DNA of 64,000 nt from Paenibacillus sp. J45TS6 (GTDB lineage Bacteria; Bacillota; Bacilli; Paenibacillales; Paenibacillaceae), in assembly GCF_018403285.1 (NCBI RefSeq), contig NZ_BOSJ01000003.1:1-64000 (forward strand), in the 5' to 3' direction. Shown in pieces: positions 47,231 through 57,176 of the stretch. Numbering within the stretch: the first letter of the stretch is position 1; each line of letters opens with the position of its first letter. The position numbers and the translations under genes are program-made. The notes under the pieces were generated by a model, which saw only the letters and a list, made by a program, of their open reading frames with translations, was not told where the DNA came from and made no database searches.

Positions 47231-48660
47231 TGATGAAAGGCATTCGCAGGCAAATTGTGCTGCAGTATTTTATTCTTGTTCTGCTTGCGCTGCTTTTGAT
47301 TGAATCCATCTTTCTGGTTGCGATGCAGAAGTATTACTACGACAGTATATATAACTACATCGAGTCTAACTCTAAAAATGTAATCAGATATTACAATTCA
47401 TCATTTATAGACAGCAGTAACGAGAGTTCGTTCATATCCAATCTGATGTATTACCTTAAACTCGAAAATACATCGCTTGAAATTCTGGATACGGAGGGCC
47501 GAGTTCTTGCTCTTTCCTCTGGTTTTGAATCGGATCGGGTAGTCCAGACAAGTGATGTCCCGCAGGCTCTTAAAGGCAGTACGGGTCGTTGGATAGGTAA
47601 AGACGTGATCACAGGCGAGTCTGTTATGGCGGTATCCACCAAAATAGATTACGGTAACGATAATGTATATATTGCTCGGTATGTAACAAGCATGGAGCGA
47701 GTGAATGATGCTCTAGTAGATATTTTAGTATGGTCAGGATTGATCGTTGTAGGGGTGCTTGTGCTTGTCTTTACAATTAGTATTGGGCTGGCGAATTCCA
47801 TTGTAAGACCGATCAATATTATTACAGCCGCTTCGGCAGAGATGGCAAAAGGCCGCTTCGATGTCCGAATTGAAGGGGATTATAAATATGAGATTGGTGA
47901 ACTATCTTCTACCTTAAATTATATGGCTGAGGAAATTGTGCGCAGCAATCAGGTGAAAGATGATTTCATTTCATCCATTTCTCACGAACTTCGTACTCCG
48001 CTGACAAGTATAAAAGGATGGAATGAAACACTCGAATCAGGCGGGTATGATCCCGAAGAAACAAAAATGGGTCTTAAAATAATTTCAAAAGAAACCAACC
48101 GCCTCATTGGGCTTGTTGAAGAATTGCTCGATTTCTCTAAATTGCAACAAAATGAGATGAAGATGGTCAAAGGCACGGTTAGCGTTCGTGAAGTTTTGCA
48201 AGAAATCATGCTGAATGTATGGGCTAAAGCAGAACAAAAACAGATCAAACTTAGACTCAGTGCAGAAGAGGAAGATTATTTAATTATTGGTGATGGCAAC
48301 CGATTAAAACAAGTGTTTCTTAATGTCATTGACAATGCAATTAAATTTTCACATATGAATACATGGATCGATATTACGATAAAACGTGAGCAAGATCAGG
48401 TAGTTGTCATTGTTCAAGATACAGGAATTGGGATCAGCGAAGAACATCTTGAGCGTGTAAAAGATCGATTCTATCAAGTCGATCACCAACACGGCGGAAC
48501 AGGACTGGGTCTAGCCATTAGTCAGCAGCTGATAGAGCTTCATGGCGGTACGCTTCAGATGGAAAGCGAACTTGGAAATGGAACAACGGTGACGGTTAAA
48601 CTTCCTGCTTTAACCCAGGAAGAACACTTCAAATCGGATATAGATCCTGAAGTAGTCTAA
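47230..48660 (+). CDS. Sensor histidine kinase with extracellular domain
   Basis: A 476-residue membrane kinase. Membrane helices are at about 13-33 and 168-190, enclosing an extracellular domain of about 135 residues. A HAMP linker follows, then the HisKA box SHELRTPLTSIKGW with the phosphorylated histidine, and the ATPase N, G1 and G2 boxes (NAIKFS, DTGIGIS, GGTGLGLAIS). Its start overlaps the regulator stop (TAATG). The signal is unknown; the lipoprotein two genes upstream is a candidate accessory. Confidence 0.92.
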   Translation: MMKGIRRQIVLQYFILVLLALLLIESIFLVAMQKYYYDSIYNYIESNSKNVIRYYNSSFIDSSNESSFISNLMYYLKLENTSLEILDTEGRVLALSSGFESDRVVQTSDVPQALKGSTGRWIGKDVITGESVMAVSTKIDYGNDNVYIARYVTSMERVNDALVDILVWSGLIVVGVLVLVFTISIGLANSIVRPINIITAASAEMAKGRFDVRIEGDYKYEIGELSSTLNYMAEEIVRSNQVKDDFISSISHELRTPLTSIKGWNETLESGGYDPEETKMGLKIISKETNRLIGLVEELLDFSKLQQNEMKMVKGTVSVREVLQEIMLNVWAKAEQKQIKLRLSAEEEDYLIIGDGNRLKQVFLNVIDNAIKFSHMNTWIDITIKREQDQVVVIVQDTGIGISEEHLERVKDRFYQVDHQHGGTGLGLAISQQLIELHGGTLQMESELGNGTTVTVKLPALTQEEHFKSDIDPEVV

Positions 48661-48679
48661 AGGGGAGAGGTAGAGGCTA

Positions 48680-49207
48680 ATGGTTCAAGATCTGAAAGTA
48701 ATAAAAACGAGAAGAGAGCCAGATGGGATCATTAGACTGGTGCAAGCGACGCCTAATCAATCGGAAGATATTAGAGCACTGCTTGTGGAAGCGGCAGAGT
48801 GGATGGTGGGTAATGATCTTAACCACTGGACACCGGATCTGTTTACACTAGATTCTATTCACAAATATTTTGATGATCGAGATATTTATATTGCTTATTT
48901 AAATGAGTCTCCAGCCGGATTATTCACCTTGCAAGGAGATGATCCTGCTTATTGGGGGGCGCTCAATGATGAGGCATATGGTTATCTGCATCGATTGACC
49001 GTGGGCAGAGCTTACCGCAAGCGGGGACTAAGCAGCTGGATGATTGATGCAGCAGAAGAGATTGTTCTTGCTGCAAGAAAAAAAGGCTTACGTCTCGATT
49101 GTATAACACATAGTCCGAAATTGAATGATTTTTATCAAGGGCAGGGGTTTATTCACCTGGGTGTGACAGATATGGGAGATCGAAAAGTAAACCTATATCA
49201 AAGATAA
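48680..49207 (+). CDS. GNAT-family acetyltransferase
   Basis: A 175-residue acetyltransferase. Motif A is RLTVGRAYRKRGLSSWM, with the acetyl-CoA pyrophosphate loop modified to RKRGLS rather than RxxGxG. The C-terminal half has CITHSPKLNDFYQGQGF, typical of motif B. Substrate unknown. Short gap after the kinase gene and its own ribosome site (GGGGAGAGG), so it may be part of the same transcript. Confidence 0.82.
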   Translation: MVQDLKVIKTRREPDGIIRLVQATPNQSEDIRALLVEAAEWMVGNDLNHWTPDLFTLDSIHKYFDDRDIYIAYLNESPAGLFTLQGDDPAYWGALNDEAYGYLHRLTVGRAYRKRGLSSWMIDAAEEIVLAARKKGLRLDCITHSPKLNDFYQGQGFIHLGVTDMGDRKVNLYQR

Positions 49208-49230
49208 CGTTAAAACGTAGAGTACATCAC

Positions 49231-49265
49231 AAAAAGAGCATCCTAATCATGGGGTGCTCTTTTTG
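49231..49265. terminator. Bidirectional terminator between GNAT gene and glgC
   Basis: AAAAAGAGCA and TGCTCTTTTT arms with two or three further pairs and a ten-base loop. Works for both converging genes. Confidence 0.85.
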
Positions 49266-49296
49266 TTCAAAGATGGTATGATGAAAATAATCTTTT

Positions 49297-50505
49297 TTAG
49301 CTCGAGGTTGCTCGTAGCTGTCCTGCTTTCTCGTACACGTCTTTGAGAAGACGGTTTGTTCGAACAGAAGGCTTGCCTGCGACCGTTTCTCCAGGACCAA
49401 TGACAACTATTTCATCTAGACTGCCTTTGATTACTGCCCCGTCTCTAATGATCGCTCCTTCACCGATAATGGCACGGTCTATGGTAACATTACGACCAAT
49501 GCGAACATTAGGCATGATTACACTTTCTTTAATTGTGGAACTCTTACCAATCTCTACGCCGTAGAAGATAACAGAATGATCAGAATTTCCTTCCATGTAA
49601 CAATTTTCATGGACCATAGAATTTCTGGATAGTGTTGCTTTTTGTCTATAACCAGTTAGTTTTGTACGTCCTTGACGTGAATACATAGGCCATGCCTGTA
49701 GTTCTTCTTTCGTCAAGTTCACTCCGTTTAATACATCCATATGGGCATCCCATAAGGATTGCACAGTACCAACATCTTTCCAATATCCTTCAAAGTTATA
49801 TACATAAAGCGGATCTTCACCCTTCAGCATAGAAGGAATGATATCCTTGCCAAAGTCATGACTAGACTCCGTAGAAGCGGCATCCTTAATCAAATGTTTT
49901 TTAAGGTGCTTCCAGTTAAACACATAAATACCCATAGAAGCCAAGTTGCTTTCTGGTTGTGCCGGTTTTTCAACAAACTCAGTCACACGCATGTCTTCAT
50001 TGGTATTCAATACTCCAAAGCGATGAGCTTCATTCCAAGGTACTTCCATTACTGCAATGGTAGCTAATGCTTGTTTTTCCTCATGATACTTCAGAATTTT
50101 CCGATAATCCATTTGATAAATATGGTCACCAGACAAGATTAAGACGTTTTCTGGATCTTGTGCATCAATGTATTCCATATTTTTATAGATGGCATCTGCC
50201 GTTCCGCAGTACTCATCTGAACCTGTATTCCAAGAAGGAAGAAGAGTAACTCCCTTATCCTTAGTTGTATTTAATTTCCAAGGTTCGCCTTTACCAATAT
50301 GTCCATGTAAAGATTCTGCCTCATACTGTGTCAAGACTCCCACAGTGTCAATACCTGAATTTACGCAGTTACTGAGAGGAAAATCAATGATTCGATAATT
50401 ACCGCCGAAGTGAACAGCTGGTTTTGCGATTTTTGATGTCAGTGGAGCCAGACGTTTCCCTTCTCCTCCTGCCAATAACATGGCGATGCATTCTTTTTTA
50501 GCCAT
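49297..50505 (-). CDS. glgC: Glucose-1-phosphate adenylyltransferase
   Basis: A 402-residue enzyme that makes ADP-glucose for glycogen. The N-terminal nucleotide motif is [13 protein letters not shown], with the catalytic DHIYQMDY region and the FVEKP lysine. A left-handed beta-helix with hexapeptide repeats makes up the C-terminus. It is divergent from glgB-glgA. No glgD lies here. Confidence 0.95.
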   Translation of the reverse strand: MAKKECIAMLLAGGEGKRLAPLTSKIAKPAVHFGGNYRIIDFPLSNCVNSGIDTVGVLTQYEAESLHGHIGKGEPWKLNTTKDKGVTLLPSWNTGSDEYCGTADAIYKNMEYIDAQDPENVLILSGDHIYQMDYRKILKYHEEKQALATIAVMEVPWNEAHRFGVLNTNEDMRVTEFVEKPAQPESNLASMGIYVFNWKHLKKHLIKDAASTESSHDFGKDIIPSMLKGEDPLYVYNFEGYWKDVGTVQSLWDAHMDVLNGVNLTKEELQAWPMYSRQGRTKLTGYRQKATLSRNSMVHENCYMEGNSDHSVIFYGVEIGKSSTIKESVIMPNVRIGRNVTIDRAIIGEGAIIRDGAVIKGSLDEIVVIGPGETVAGKPSVRTNRLLKDVYEKAGQLRATSS

Positions 50506-50582
50506 TTGTATTTCCCTCCCATAGTATGTTTCCGTGATATGTTATTAAACGGAGCCCAACATAGATGAATCACTATTTTCTG

Positions 50583-50625
50583 AAAATAGCTAAAAATTAA
50601 TTTTATATTTTCGTTTAGCTATTTT
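50583..50625. promoter_or_regulatory. Inverted repeat between glgC and glgB
   Basis: AAAATAGCTAAA (50583-50594) and TTTAGCTATTTT (50614-50625) are perfect inverted 12-base arms with an AT-rich 19-base spacer, placed between divergent glycogen genes. It may be a shared operator or a hairpin. Confidence 0.5.
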
Positions 50626-50701
50626 TCATTTTCATAATGGAGAAAATGGGGTAATAATGTTTTTGTAGTGTTTATTCTATTTTAAAAAGAAGGTGATCTC
50701 T

Positions 50702-52753
50702 TTGATCGAAAACAAGGTACCGAAATCATTTATCTCTTCGGAAGATATTTATTTGTTTCACGAAGGAACTTCACATTTTAGTTATCATTTTCTCGGAGCT
50801 CATCCGGTTCAGGAAGACGGAGTATCAGGCTATCGTTTCACAGTCTGGGCACCAAATGCTTCAAAAGTAGGCCTTGCTCTTGATCGCAACGGTTATCACG
50901 GTCTGGGAGAAGCGGATGTATTATATAAGATACCCGATTCTGGGCTTTGGAGTCGTTTTTTCCCTGACATCGATGAAGGAACATTTTACAAATATCATAT
51001 TCTCACCTCTAATAATGAATCTCTGCTGAGAGCTGATCCTTACGCTTTCCATGCAGAAGTCAGACCGAGTACAGCTTCCATTACCTCCAAGATCGAGGGT
51101 TATAAGTGGAAGGATGCTTCCTGGAGACGTAAACGTAAAGAGATATATCAAAAACCACTTCATATTTATGAGATGCATTTTGGGACATGGAAACAAAAAG
51201 AGACAGGGGAGTTCTATACATATGCTGAAATGCCTGAGTTATTAATCCCTTATTTGAAAGAAATGTCTTACACTCATGTAGAGTTTATGCCAATAACGGA
51301 ACATCCATACGATTTGTCATGGGGTTATCAAAATACCGGATATTACGCCCCGACAAGTAGGTACGGAACACCTCATGATTTTATGTATCTGATTGATCAG
51401 CTGCATCAGGCGGGTATCGGTGTTATTTTGGACTGGGTACCTGCGCATTTCGCTAAAGATGCCCATGGACTTCGGATGTTTGATGGAACACCATTGTTTG
51501 AGTATGCAGATCCGCTTAAGGCAGAAAAACCTGGTTGGGGAACCCTAAGTTTTGATTATTCCAAACCGGAGGTTCGCTCGTTCCTTATATCTAATGCGCT
51601 TTACTGGATGGATATGTACCATATCGATGGTCTCCGTATTGATGCAGTAACAAGTATGCTGAAGCTGGACTTTGAAAAAGCAGAAGGCCAGTATCGTCTT
51701 AACGACAAAGGTACGAATGAAAATGTGGAAGCCATTGACTTTATTAAACAATTAAATGAAACGGTTTTTCATTATTTCCCCGCAGCGTTAATGATGGCGG
51801 AAGAATCCAGTTCATGGTCTCAAGTAACAAGTCCTGTATATGCGGGTGGACTCGGATTCAATTACAAGTGGAACATGGGATGGATGAATGATACGCTTGA
51901 ATATTTTGAAACGGATTTTTCGGAGCGTCCGGCAAGACATAATTTATTAACTTTCCCTTCGGTATATGCCTATAATGAGAACCATTTGCTGCCGTTGTCA
52001 CACGATGAAGTTGTGCATGGTAAGAAATCTCTCCTTAATAAAATGCCGGGAGATTATGAACAAAAATTTGCGGGTCTGCGTGCTTTGCTTGGTTATTTTA
52101 TAACTTCCCCAGGAAAAAAACTGCTCTTTATGGGTGGGGAGTTTGGTCAGTTCATTGAATGGAAGGATGAAGAACCTTTAGATTGGTTTTTGCTTGACTA
52201 TGAGAGCCACCGAAAGCTTCTCCACTTCTCCAAAACATTAAATGAATTTTATTTACAAGAAAAAGGATTATGGGAATTGGATCATAGTACCGAAGGATTT
52301 GAATGGATTTCGGCAGATGATCGCTCTCAAAGCGTACTTTCTTTTATAAGAAAAGGGAAAAAACCAGGTGACTCCCTAATCGTACTTATTAACCTACAAC
52401 CTGTATCCCGTTCTCATTATAGAGTGGGTGTACATCGTTCTGGTTCCTATACAGAGGTGTTTAATAGTGATCGGGTTGATTTTGGCGGACAAGGTCTTCT
52501 TAATGAAGAAGTGCGCACTGAAAAGATCAGCTATCATGGACAGCCGAATAGTATGGAGGTTACCTTGCCACCTCTAAGTATTGTTATCTTCAAGAAGACA
52601 CCCAGAAGCAAACGTGCTTCCGTAAAGGATGAGCCAGTCCTTAATACCACTTCAAAATCAAAACAGAAAAGCAGGAAAACAACAGAATCCATAGAGACAA
52701 AGAAACCTAGAAGACAAACAAAAAAAATAAAAGATGGTGAACCATCCTTATAG
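50702..52753 (+). CDS. glgB: 1,4-alpha-glucan branching enzyme
   Basis: A 683-residue GH13 enzyme that adds alpha-1,6 branches to glycogen. It has an N-terminal CBM48-like domain (YRFTVWAPNASKV), the catalytic barrel with nucleophile Asp in GLRIDAVTSML, acid Glu in MMAEESSS and Asp in LSHDEVVHGK, and a C-terminal beta domain. The start is TTG 50702; an in-frame GTG at 50693 lies inside the ribosome site AAGAAGGTGATC. After about residue 630 comes a tail of some 54 residues rich in Lys, Arg, Ser and Thr that is not part of the known domains. Confidence 0.93.
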   Translation: MIENKVPKSFISSEDIYLFHEGTSHFSYHFLGAHPVQEDGVSGYRFTVWAPNASKVGLALDRNGYHGLGEADVLYKIPDSGLWSRFFPDIDEGTFYKYHILTSNNESLLRADPYAFHAEVRPSTASITSKIEGYKWKDASWRRKRKEIYQKPLHIYEMHFGTWKQKETGEFYTYAEMPELLIPYLKEMSYTHVEFMPITEHPYDLSWGYQNTGYYAPTSRYGTPHDFMYLIDQLHQAGIGVILDWVPAHFAKDAHGLRMFDGTPLFEYADPLKAEKPGWGTLSFDYSKPEVRSFLISNALYWMDMYHIDGLRIDAVTSMLKLDFEKAEGQYRLNDKGTNENVEAIDFIKQLNETVFHYFPAALMMAEESSSWSQVTSPVYAGGLGFNYKWNMGWMNDTLEYFETDFSERPARHNLLTFPSVYAYNENHLLPLSHDEVVHGKKSLLNKMPGDYEQKFAGLRALLGYFITSPGKKLLFMGGEFGQFIEWKDEEPLDWFLLDYESHRKLLHFSKTLNEFYLQEKGLWELDHSTEGFEWISADDRSQSVLSFIRKGKKPGDSLIVLINLQPVSRSHYRVGVHRSGSYTEVFNSDRVDFGGQGLLNEEVRTEKISYHGQPNSMEVTLPPLSIVIFKKTPRSKRASVKDEPVLNTTSKSKQKSRKTTESIETKKPRRQTKKIKDGEPSL

Positions 52754-52803
52754 AAGGAAGTTGCATCGTACTTAAGTAAGGCATAATAAGGAGGAAGTAA
52801 GTA

Positions 52804-54237
52804 ATGAAAGTATTATATGTCGCAGCAGAGGGTCATCCATTCATAAAAACAGGAGGACTTGCCGATGTGATTGGTGCTCTGCCCCAGGCACTCATTAAAG
52901 AGGGAGTAGATGTACGGGTCGTTTTACCCAAGTACAAAAATATTCCTGAGCGGTTTAAAGAACAGATGGAGCCAGTTGAAGTGACAGAAGTAAATGTAGG
53001 CTGGCGCAAGCAGTATTGCGGCGTTGAACAACTGATTCATCAAGGTGTTACATTTTATTTTATTGATAACGAGTACTATTTTGGAAGAGACGGAATCTAC
53101 GGTTATATCGATGACGGGGAACGATTTGCTTTCTTTAACCGAGCTGTTCTCGAAGTCATTCCTTTCTTAGATTTTAATCCGGATGTAATTCACTGTCATG
53201 ACTGGCATTCTGCGATGATCCCTTTGCTGAAAAAGGCACATTTTGACCATATTGCAGCTTATCAGTCCATGAAAACGGTATTCACCATTCATAATCTGCT
53301 ATATCAAGGTGTATTCCCTTATGAAGTACACAGTGATTTGCTTGCACTGGACAGCCGTTATTTCACCTCCGAAGGTGTAGAGTATTATGGAAACCTGAAT
53401 TTCATGAAAGCTGGATTAGTTTACTCTGATCATGTCACTACCGTCAGCCCTACCTATGCGGAAGAGATCAAAACATCTCATTACGGATATGGTTTGGATG
53501 GTCTCCTGCGTTCCATTGAAGGGCGTTTAACAGGGATTGTTAACGGTATTGACACAGAAAGTTATAATCCTGCGACTGATGATCAACTGGCAACAACCTA
53601 TGATATGCAGCAGATCGAGAAAAAAGTAGAAAACAAAATTGCGCTTCAAAAAGAACTCGGATTACCTGTCAAACCAGAAGTTCCAGTGATCGCCATGGTG
53701 ACTCGCCTTGTGGAATCAAAAGGTCTTGACCTCGTAACTAGAGTACTTGATGAATTATTATATTATGATGATGTACAGTTTATTCTTCTGGGAACAGGAG
53801 AGGGTGAATTTGAGCACTGGTTCCGTGAAGCGGAGAAACGCCATCCTCTAAAAATGTCAGCTCAGATTCGTTTTAATGAAGGTTTATCGAGAAGATTCTA
53901 CGCAGGAAGTGATATGTTCCTGATGCCTTCTAAATTTGAACCTTGCGGAATTAGTCAATTATTAGCTTTGCAATACGGAAGTATTCCCATTGTGAGGGAA
54001 ACGGGCGGACTGAATGATACGGTCCAAGCTTACAATGAATTCTCTGGTGAGGGAACCGGCTTTACGTTTACCAACTTTAATGCGCATGACATGCTTTATA
54101 CAATCCGGCGTGCAGAGTCATTCTATAGACAAGCTGAACATTGGAAGAAAATTATGAATAACGCCATGAGCGGTGATTATAGCTGGGAAGTTTCAGCAAG
54201 AGAATATCTAGATATTTACGAACAGATAACGGAATAA
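52804..54237 (+). CDS. glgA: Glycogen synthase (ADP-glucose)
   Basis: A 477-residue GT5 glycosyltransferase that extends alpha-1,4 chains. The ADP-glucose loop KTGGLADV is at the N-terminus, and the C-terminal motif EPCGISQLLALQYG precedes RETGGLNDTV. It follows glgB by 50 bases with GGAGG, forming glgBA. No glycogen phosphorylase gene is in the window. Confidence 0.95.
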   Translation: MKVLYVAAEGHPFIKTGGLADVIGALPQALIKEGVDVRVVLPKYKNIPERFKEQMEPVEVTEVNVGWRKQYCGVEQLIHQGVTFYFIDNEYYFGRDGIYGYIDDGERFAFFNRAVLEVIPFLDFNPDVIHCHDWHSAMIPLLKKAHFDHIAAYQSMKTVFTIHNLLYQGVFPYEVHSDLLALDSRYFTSEGVEYYGNLNFMKAGLVYSDHVTTVSPTYAEEIKTSHYGYGLDGLLRSIEGRLTGIVNGIDTESYNPATDDQLATTYDMQQIEKKVENKIALQKELGLPVKPEVPVIAMVTRLVESKGLDLVTRVLDELLYYDDVQFILLGTGEGEFEHWFREAEKRHPLKMSAQIRFNEGLSRRFYAGSDMFLMPSKFEPCGISQLLALQYGSIPIVRETGGLNDTVQAYNEFSGEGTGFTFTNFNAHDMLYTIRRAESFYRQAEHWKKIMNNAMSGDYSWEVSAREYLDIYEQITE

Positions 54238-54249
54238 AGTATGGAAAAT

Positions 54250-54296
54250 AAAAAGAAGGGGCCTTTTGCCATAATGGCAAAAAGCCCCTTCTTTTG
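54250..54296. terminator. Strong bidirectional terminator after glgA
   Basis: About 21 bp of stem with a single mismatch and a three-base loop, A-rich on the left and T-rich on the right. It ends glgBA and the converging amidohydrolase gene. Confidence 0.9.
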
Positions 54297-54337
54297 CTTG
54301 TTTCTATTTTCATTCCAATAGAATTTCCTACTATATA

Positions 54338-55504
54338 TTATGCATTGCGTCGAAATTCATCTTGAATAGAAGCCAGAAGATCCGGTTGTGATATGACGTC
54401 ATAAGCGGTACCCGCTAATGCTTTTGCACCTAGAATCATAGCGTCAAGAGCCTGTTCTTTCATGGCAAGGTCCCTGAATTCAATGGAGTGCAGCGCGTGT
54501 TGTTCATTAATGATTTTGATGTATGGATGAATGGCAGGAACACGTAGTGAGACATTTCCCATATCCATTGAGCCATGATCGTCTCCTGTGACAATCTCCT
54601 TCTCATCGATACCGAGTTCTACAAGGTTTGATGAGAATACGTCAGACAAAGTTTCATTTGTATACATCTCATCATATGAAGTTTCATAATTCGAAGTTTT
54701 GAGTGTGCAGCCTGTTTGCAGAGCAGAGCCTTCTGCAATTTGTATGACACGTTTCGTCAGTACATCAAGTTCTTTACGTGTAGCTGCACGTACATAAAAT
54801 TGAGCGGAAGCGTAATCTGGAATGATATTTGCTGCCTCTCCGCCATGGTTGATAACACCGTGGATCCGAACAGTGCTTTTCACTTGTTGACGGAAGGCAT
54901 TGATTCCATTAAAGGTTTGGATCACGGCATCTAGTGCATTAATTCCCTCATGAGGAGTAGCCGCAGCATGGGATGATTTACCGAAAAATTCGAATTGAAC
55001 CGCGTCGATCGCGAGTGATTTTCCTGACTTTTCAAAAGCATAATAAGGGTGAGTCAACATTGCGATATCGCAATCATCAAATAGTCCAGCTGCAGCCATA
55101 GGAACTTTCGCCCCTTTTGTTTCTTCTGCCGGGGTACCAAATACTTTAATCGAGCCGCCAATCGTATCAATAACAGATTTTAGACCAACCGCTGCACCTA
55201 AACCCATCATGCAGATCAAGTGATGCCCACAAGCATGTCCGATTTCTGGAAGTGCATCATATTCACATAATAAAGCAACTTTTGGGCCAGGTTTAGAGGA
55301 TGCATAGGTACCAATAAATGCAGTATCTAGACCTAGCACAGGTGCTTCCACTTCGAAACCATGATAAATCAGTTCTTCTTTCAAGCGCTTGCTGGCAAGA
55401 AATTCTTCATTTCCGAGCTCAGGATTTGCGCCAATATATAATGATATTTCTTTAAATCGGGAACTATATTGATCAATAGTGTCATTTATTATTTGTTTGT
55501 TCAT
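54338..55504 (-). CDS. M20-family amidohydrolase/peptidase
   Basis: A 388-residue zinc-type hydrolase of the M20D group (AbgB, amidohydrolases). Metal ligands are visible in LCEYDALPEIGHACGHH, with the acid Glu in GTPAEETKGAK; a dimerisation domain interrupts the catalytic one. Substrates in this group include N-acyl amino acids and p-aminobenzoyl-glutamate. The start is ATG at 55504 with GGGAGAG upstream. Next to an amino acid importer, though on the opposite strand, which suits amino acid scavenging. Confidence 0.82.
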   Translation of the reverse strand: MNKQIINDTIDQYSSRFKEISLYIGANPELGNEEFLASKRLKEELIYHGFEVEAPVLGLDTAFIGTYASSKPGPKVALLCEYDALPEIGHACGHHLICMMGLGAAVGLKSVIDTIGGSIKVFGTPAEETKGAKVPMAAAGLFDDCDIAMLTHPYYAFEKSGKSLAIDAVQFEFFGKSSHAAATPHEGINALDAVIQTFNGINAFRQQVKSTVRIHGVINHGGEAANIIPDYASAQFYVRAATRKELDVLTKRVIQIAEGSALQTGCTLKTSNYETSYDEMYTNETLSDVFSSNLVELGIDEKEIVTGDDHGSMDMGNVSLRVPAIHPYIKIINEQHALHSIEFRDLAMKEQALDAMILGAKALAGTAYDVISQPDLLASIQDEFRRNA

Positions 55505-55643
55505 AAGACTCTCCCTTTGATAATGATTTGTCGATTCATGGGTGTATAATTAAAATCGTATATACATTATAGCACTGGCTTTTAGAAACGTCTTGTAATT
55601 CAGGTGAATCAATGGAAAACTATGAAAATAGAAAGAAAACCCG

Positions 55644-55672
55644 TTGCATATTCATACATTTTCACTTATAAT
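55644..55672 (+). promoter_or_regulatory. Promoter of the amino acid ABC transporter
   Basis: TTGCAT at 55644-55649, a 17-base spacer and TATAAT at 55667-55672, 50 bases before the chosen start. An in-frame ATG lies within the -35 region, so it cannot be the start. Confidence 0.8.
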
Positions 55673-55721
55673 AGTTCAATCTTATAAAAATGATCTAGAG
55701 TCAGCTAAGGAGAGACAGAAG

Positions 55722-57176
55722 TTGAAAAAAACAGTTCGTATACTTATGTTATTAATGTGTATTGTCTTGTTGCTTCCAGCCGGTATGGCTACCGTTTATG
55801 CAGCCGACAATGTAAACAGCAAAGAAACGCTGGTTCTAGGGACGAGTGCTGATTTTCCGCCTTATGAATTTCATAAAACGATTGATGGACAAGACCAGAT
55901 TGTTGGTTTTGACATTGAAATAGCAAAAGCCATTGCTGAAAAAATGGGCGCAGAACTTGTAATCGAAGACATGGGATTTGACAGTTTGCTGCCTGCCCTT
56001 CAGAGCGGACGAGTTGATCTTGTCATATCAGGAATGACTCCTACGGAAGACCGTAGACAAAGTATTGATTTCTCTGATTATTACTACAAAGCAAGTCAGG
56101 TTGTCTTAGTTCGAAGTGAGGATTTGGATAAGTATCAAACAATGACTGATCTGGAAGGGGAGACCATCGGAGTTCAAAAAGGCTCCATCCAAGAAGGAAT
56201 TGGCCAAGGAATTAAGAATGCTAATCTCGTAGCGCTTGAAAAAATGGGTGATCTTGTTCTTCAGCTCGAAACAGAACGTGTTAATGCAGTAATTGTAGAA
56301 GATACGGTTGCAAAAGGTTATCTAAACAATAAAATTGTGATCGCTAGTGCAAGTCCTGAAGAAACGGACTCTGCAGCAGCAATCGGGGTTGCTAAAGGGA
56401 ATACAGAACTATTAGAAGTCATCAATGCTACAATCGCAGAACTAAAAGTGGATAATGGCATTGAGAAGATGGTAGAAGAAGCGAGCTTGCTCGCATCAGG
56501 TAACCAAAAAGATCGCAATATATTTACGATTGCTTATGAATTCCGTCATTATTATGCGAAGGGTATTGGTTATACCCTGTTATTGTCTGCACTTGGCGTT
56601 ATCTTTGGTTTTCTGATTGGCTTAATTATTACTTTAATGCGTATGTCTGCATTCAGAGTACTTAGATGGATCGGAACGGCATACGTAGAAGTGTTACGCG
56701 GTACACCAATGTTGGTGCAGTTAATGATTATGCATTATGGACTTGCACTCGTATTTGGTCTTAATCTTTCACCGCTGCAATCGGGGGTTATCACTCTTTC
56801 GATCAACAGTTCCGCTTATTTGGCCGAGATATTTAGAGCAGGAATTCAAGGAGTGGATAAGGGGCAGATGGAAGCTGCACGTTCACTTGGAATGAAACGA
56901 AGTGCTGCACTTCGTCACATCATTCTTCCTCAAGCTTTAAAATCTGTTCTGCCTGCGATCGGTAACGAGTTTATTACCATTATTAAAGAATCATCCATCA
57001 TTTCGATTATCGGTATGGCTGACATTATGTACCAAGCTAACTCGATTAGAAATATCACTTATGCAGGTCTAAGTCCTTACATCATCGCAGCAGCTATTTA
57101 TTTCGTTCTAACCTTCATGCTTTCCAAGCTGCTAAGTCTATTCGAAAGGAAGTTGAGTGCTAGTGATAAGCGTTAA
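55722..57176 (+). CDS. Polar amino acid binding protein-permease fusion
   Basis: A 484-residue fusion. A signal sequence (about 1-30, [20 protein letters not shown]) leads a family 3 solute-binding domain (about 38-265, [14 protein letters not shown] and [16 protein letters not shown]). An inner-membrane permease domain (about 275-480) follows, with the [22 protein letters not shown] coupling loop that contacts the ATPase. The solute domain is therefore tethered to the channel on the outer face. The start is TTG 55722 with AAGGAGAG; the promoter just upstream rules out an earlier start. Glutamine- or arginine-type uptake is likely. Confidence 0.88.
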   Translation: MKKTVRILMLLMCIVLLLPAGMATVYAADNVNSKETLVLGTSADFPPYEFHKTIDGQDQIVGFDIEIAKAIAEKMGAELVIEDMGFDSLLPALQSGRVDLVISGMTPTEDRRQSIDFSDYYYKASQVVLVRSEDLDKYQTMTDLEGETIGVQKGSIQEGIGQGIKNANLVALEKMGDLVLQLETERVNAVIVEDTVAKGYLNNKIVIASASPEETDSAAAIGVAKGNTELLEVINATIAELKVDNGIEKMVEEASLLASGNQKDRNIFTIAYEFRHYYAKGIGYTLLLSALGVIFGFLIGLIITLMRMSAFRVLRWIGTAYVEVLRGTPMLVQLMIMHYGLALVFGLNLSPLQSGVITLSINSSAYLAEIFRAGIQGVDKGQMEAARSLGMKRSAALRHIILPQALKSVLPAIGNEFITIIKESSIISIIGMADIMYQANSIRNITYAGLSPYIIAAAIYFVLTFMLSKLLSLFERKLSASDKR

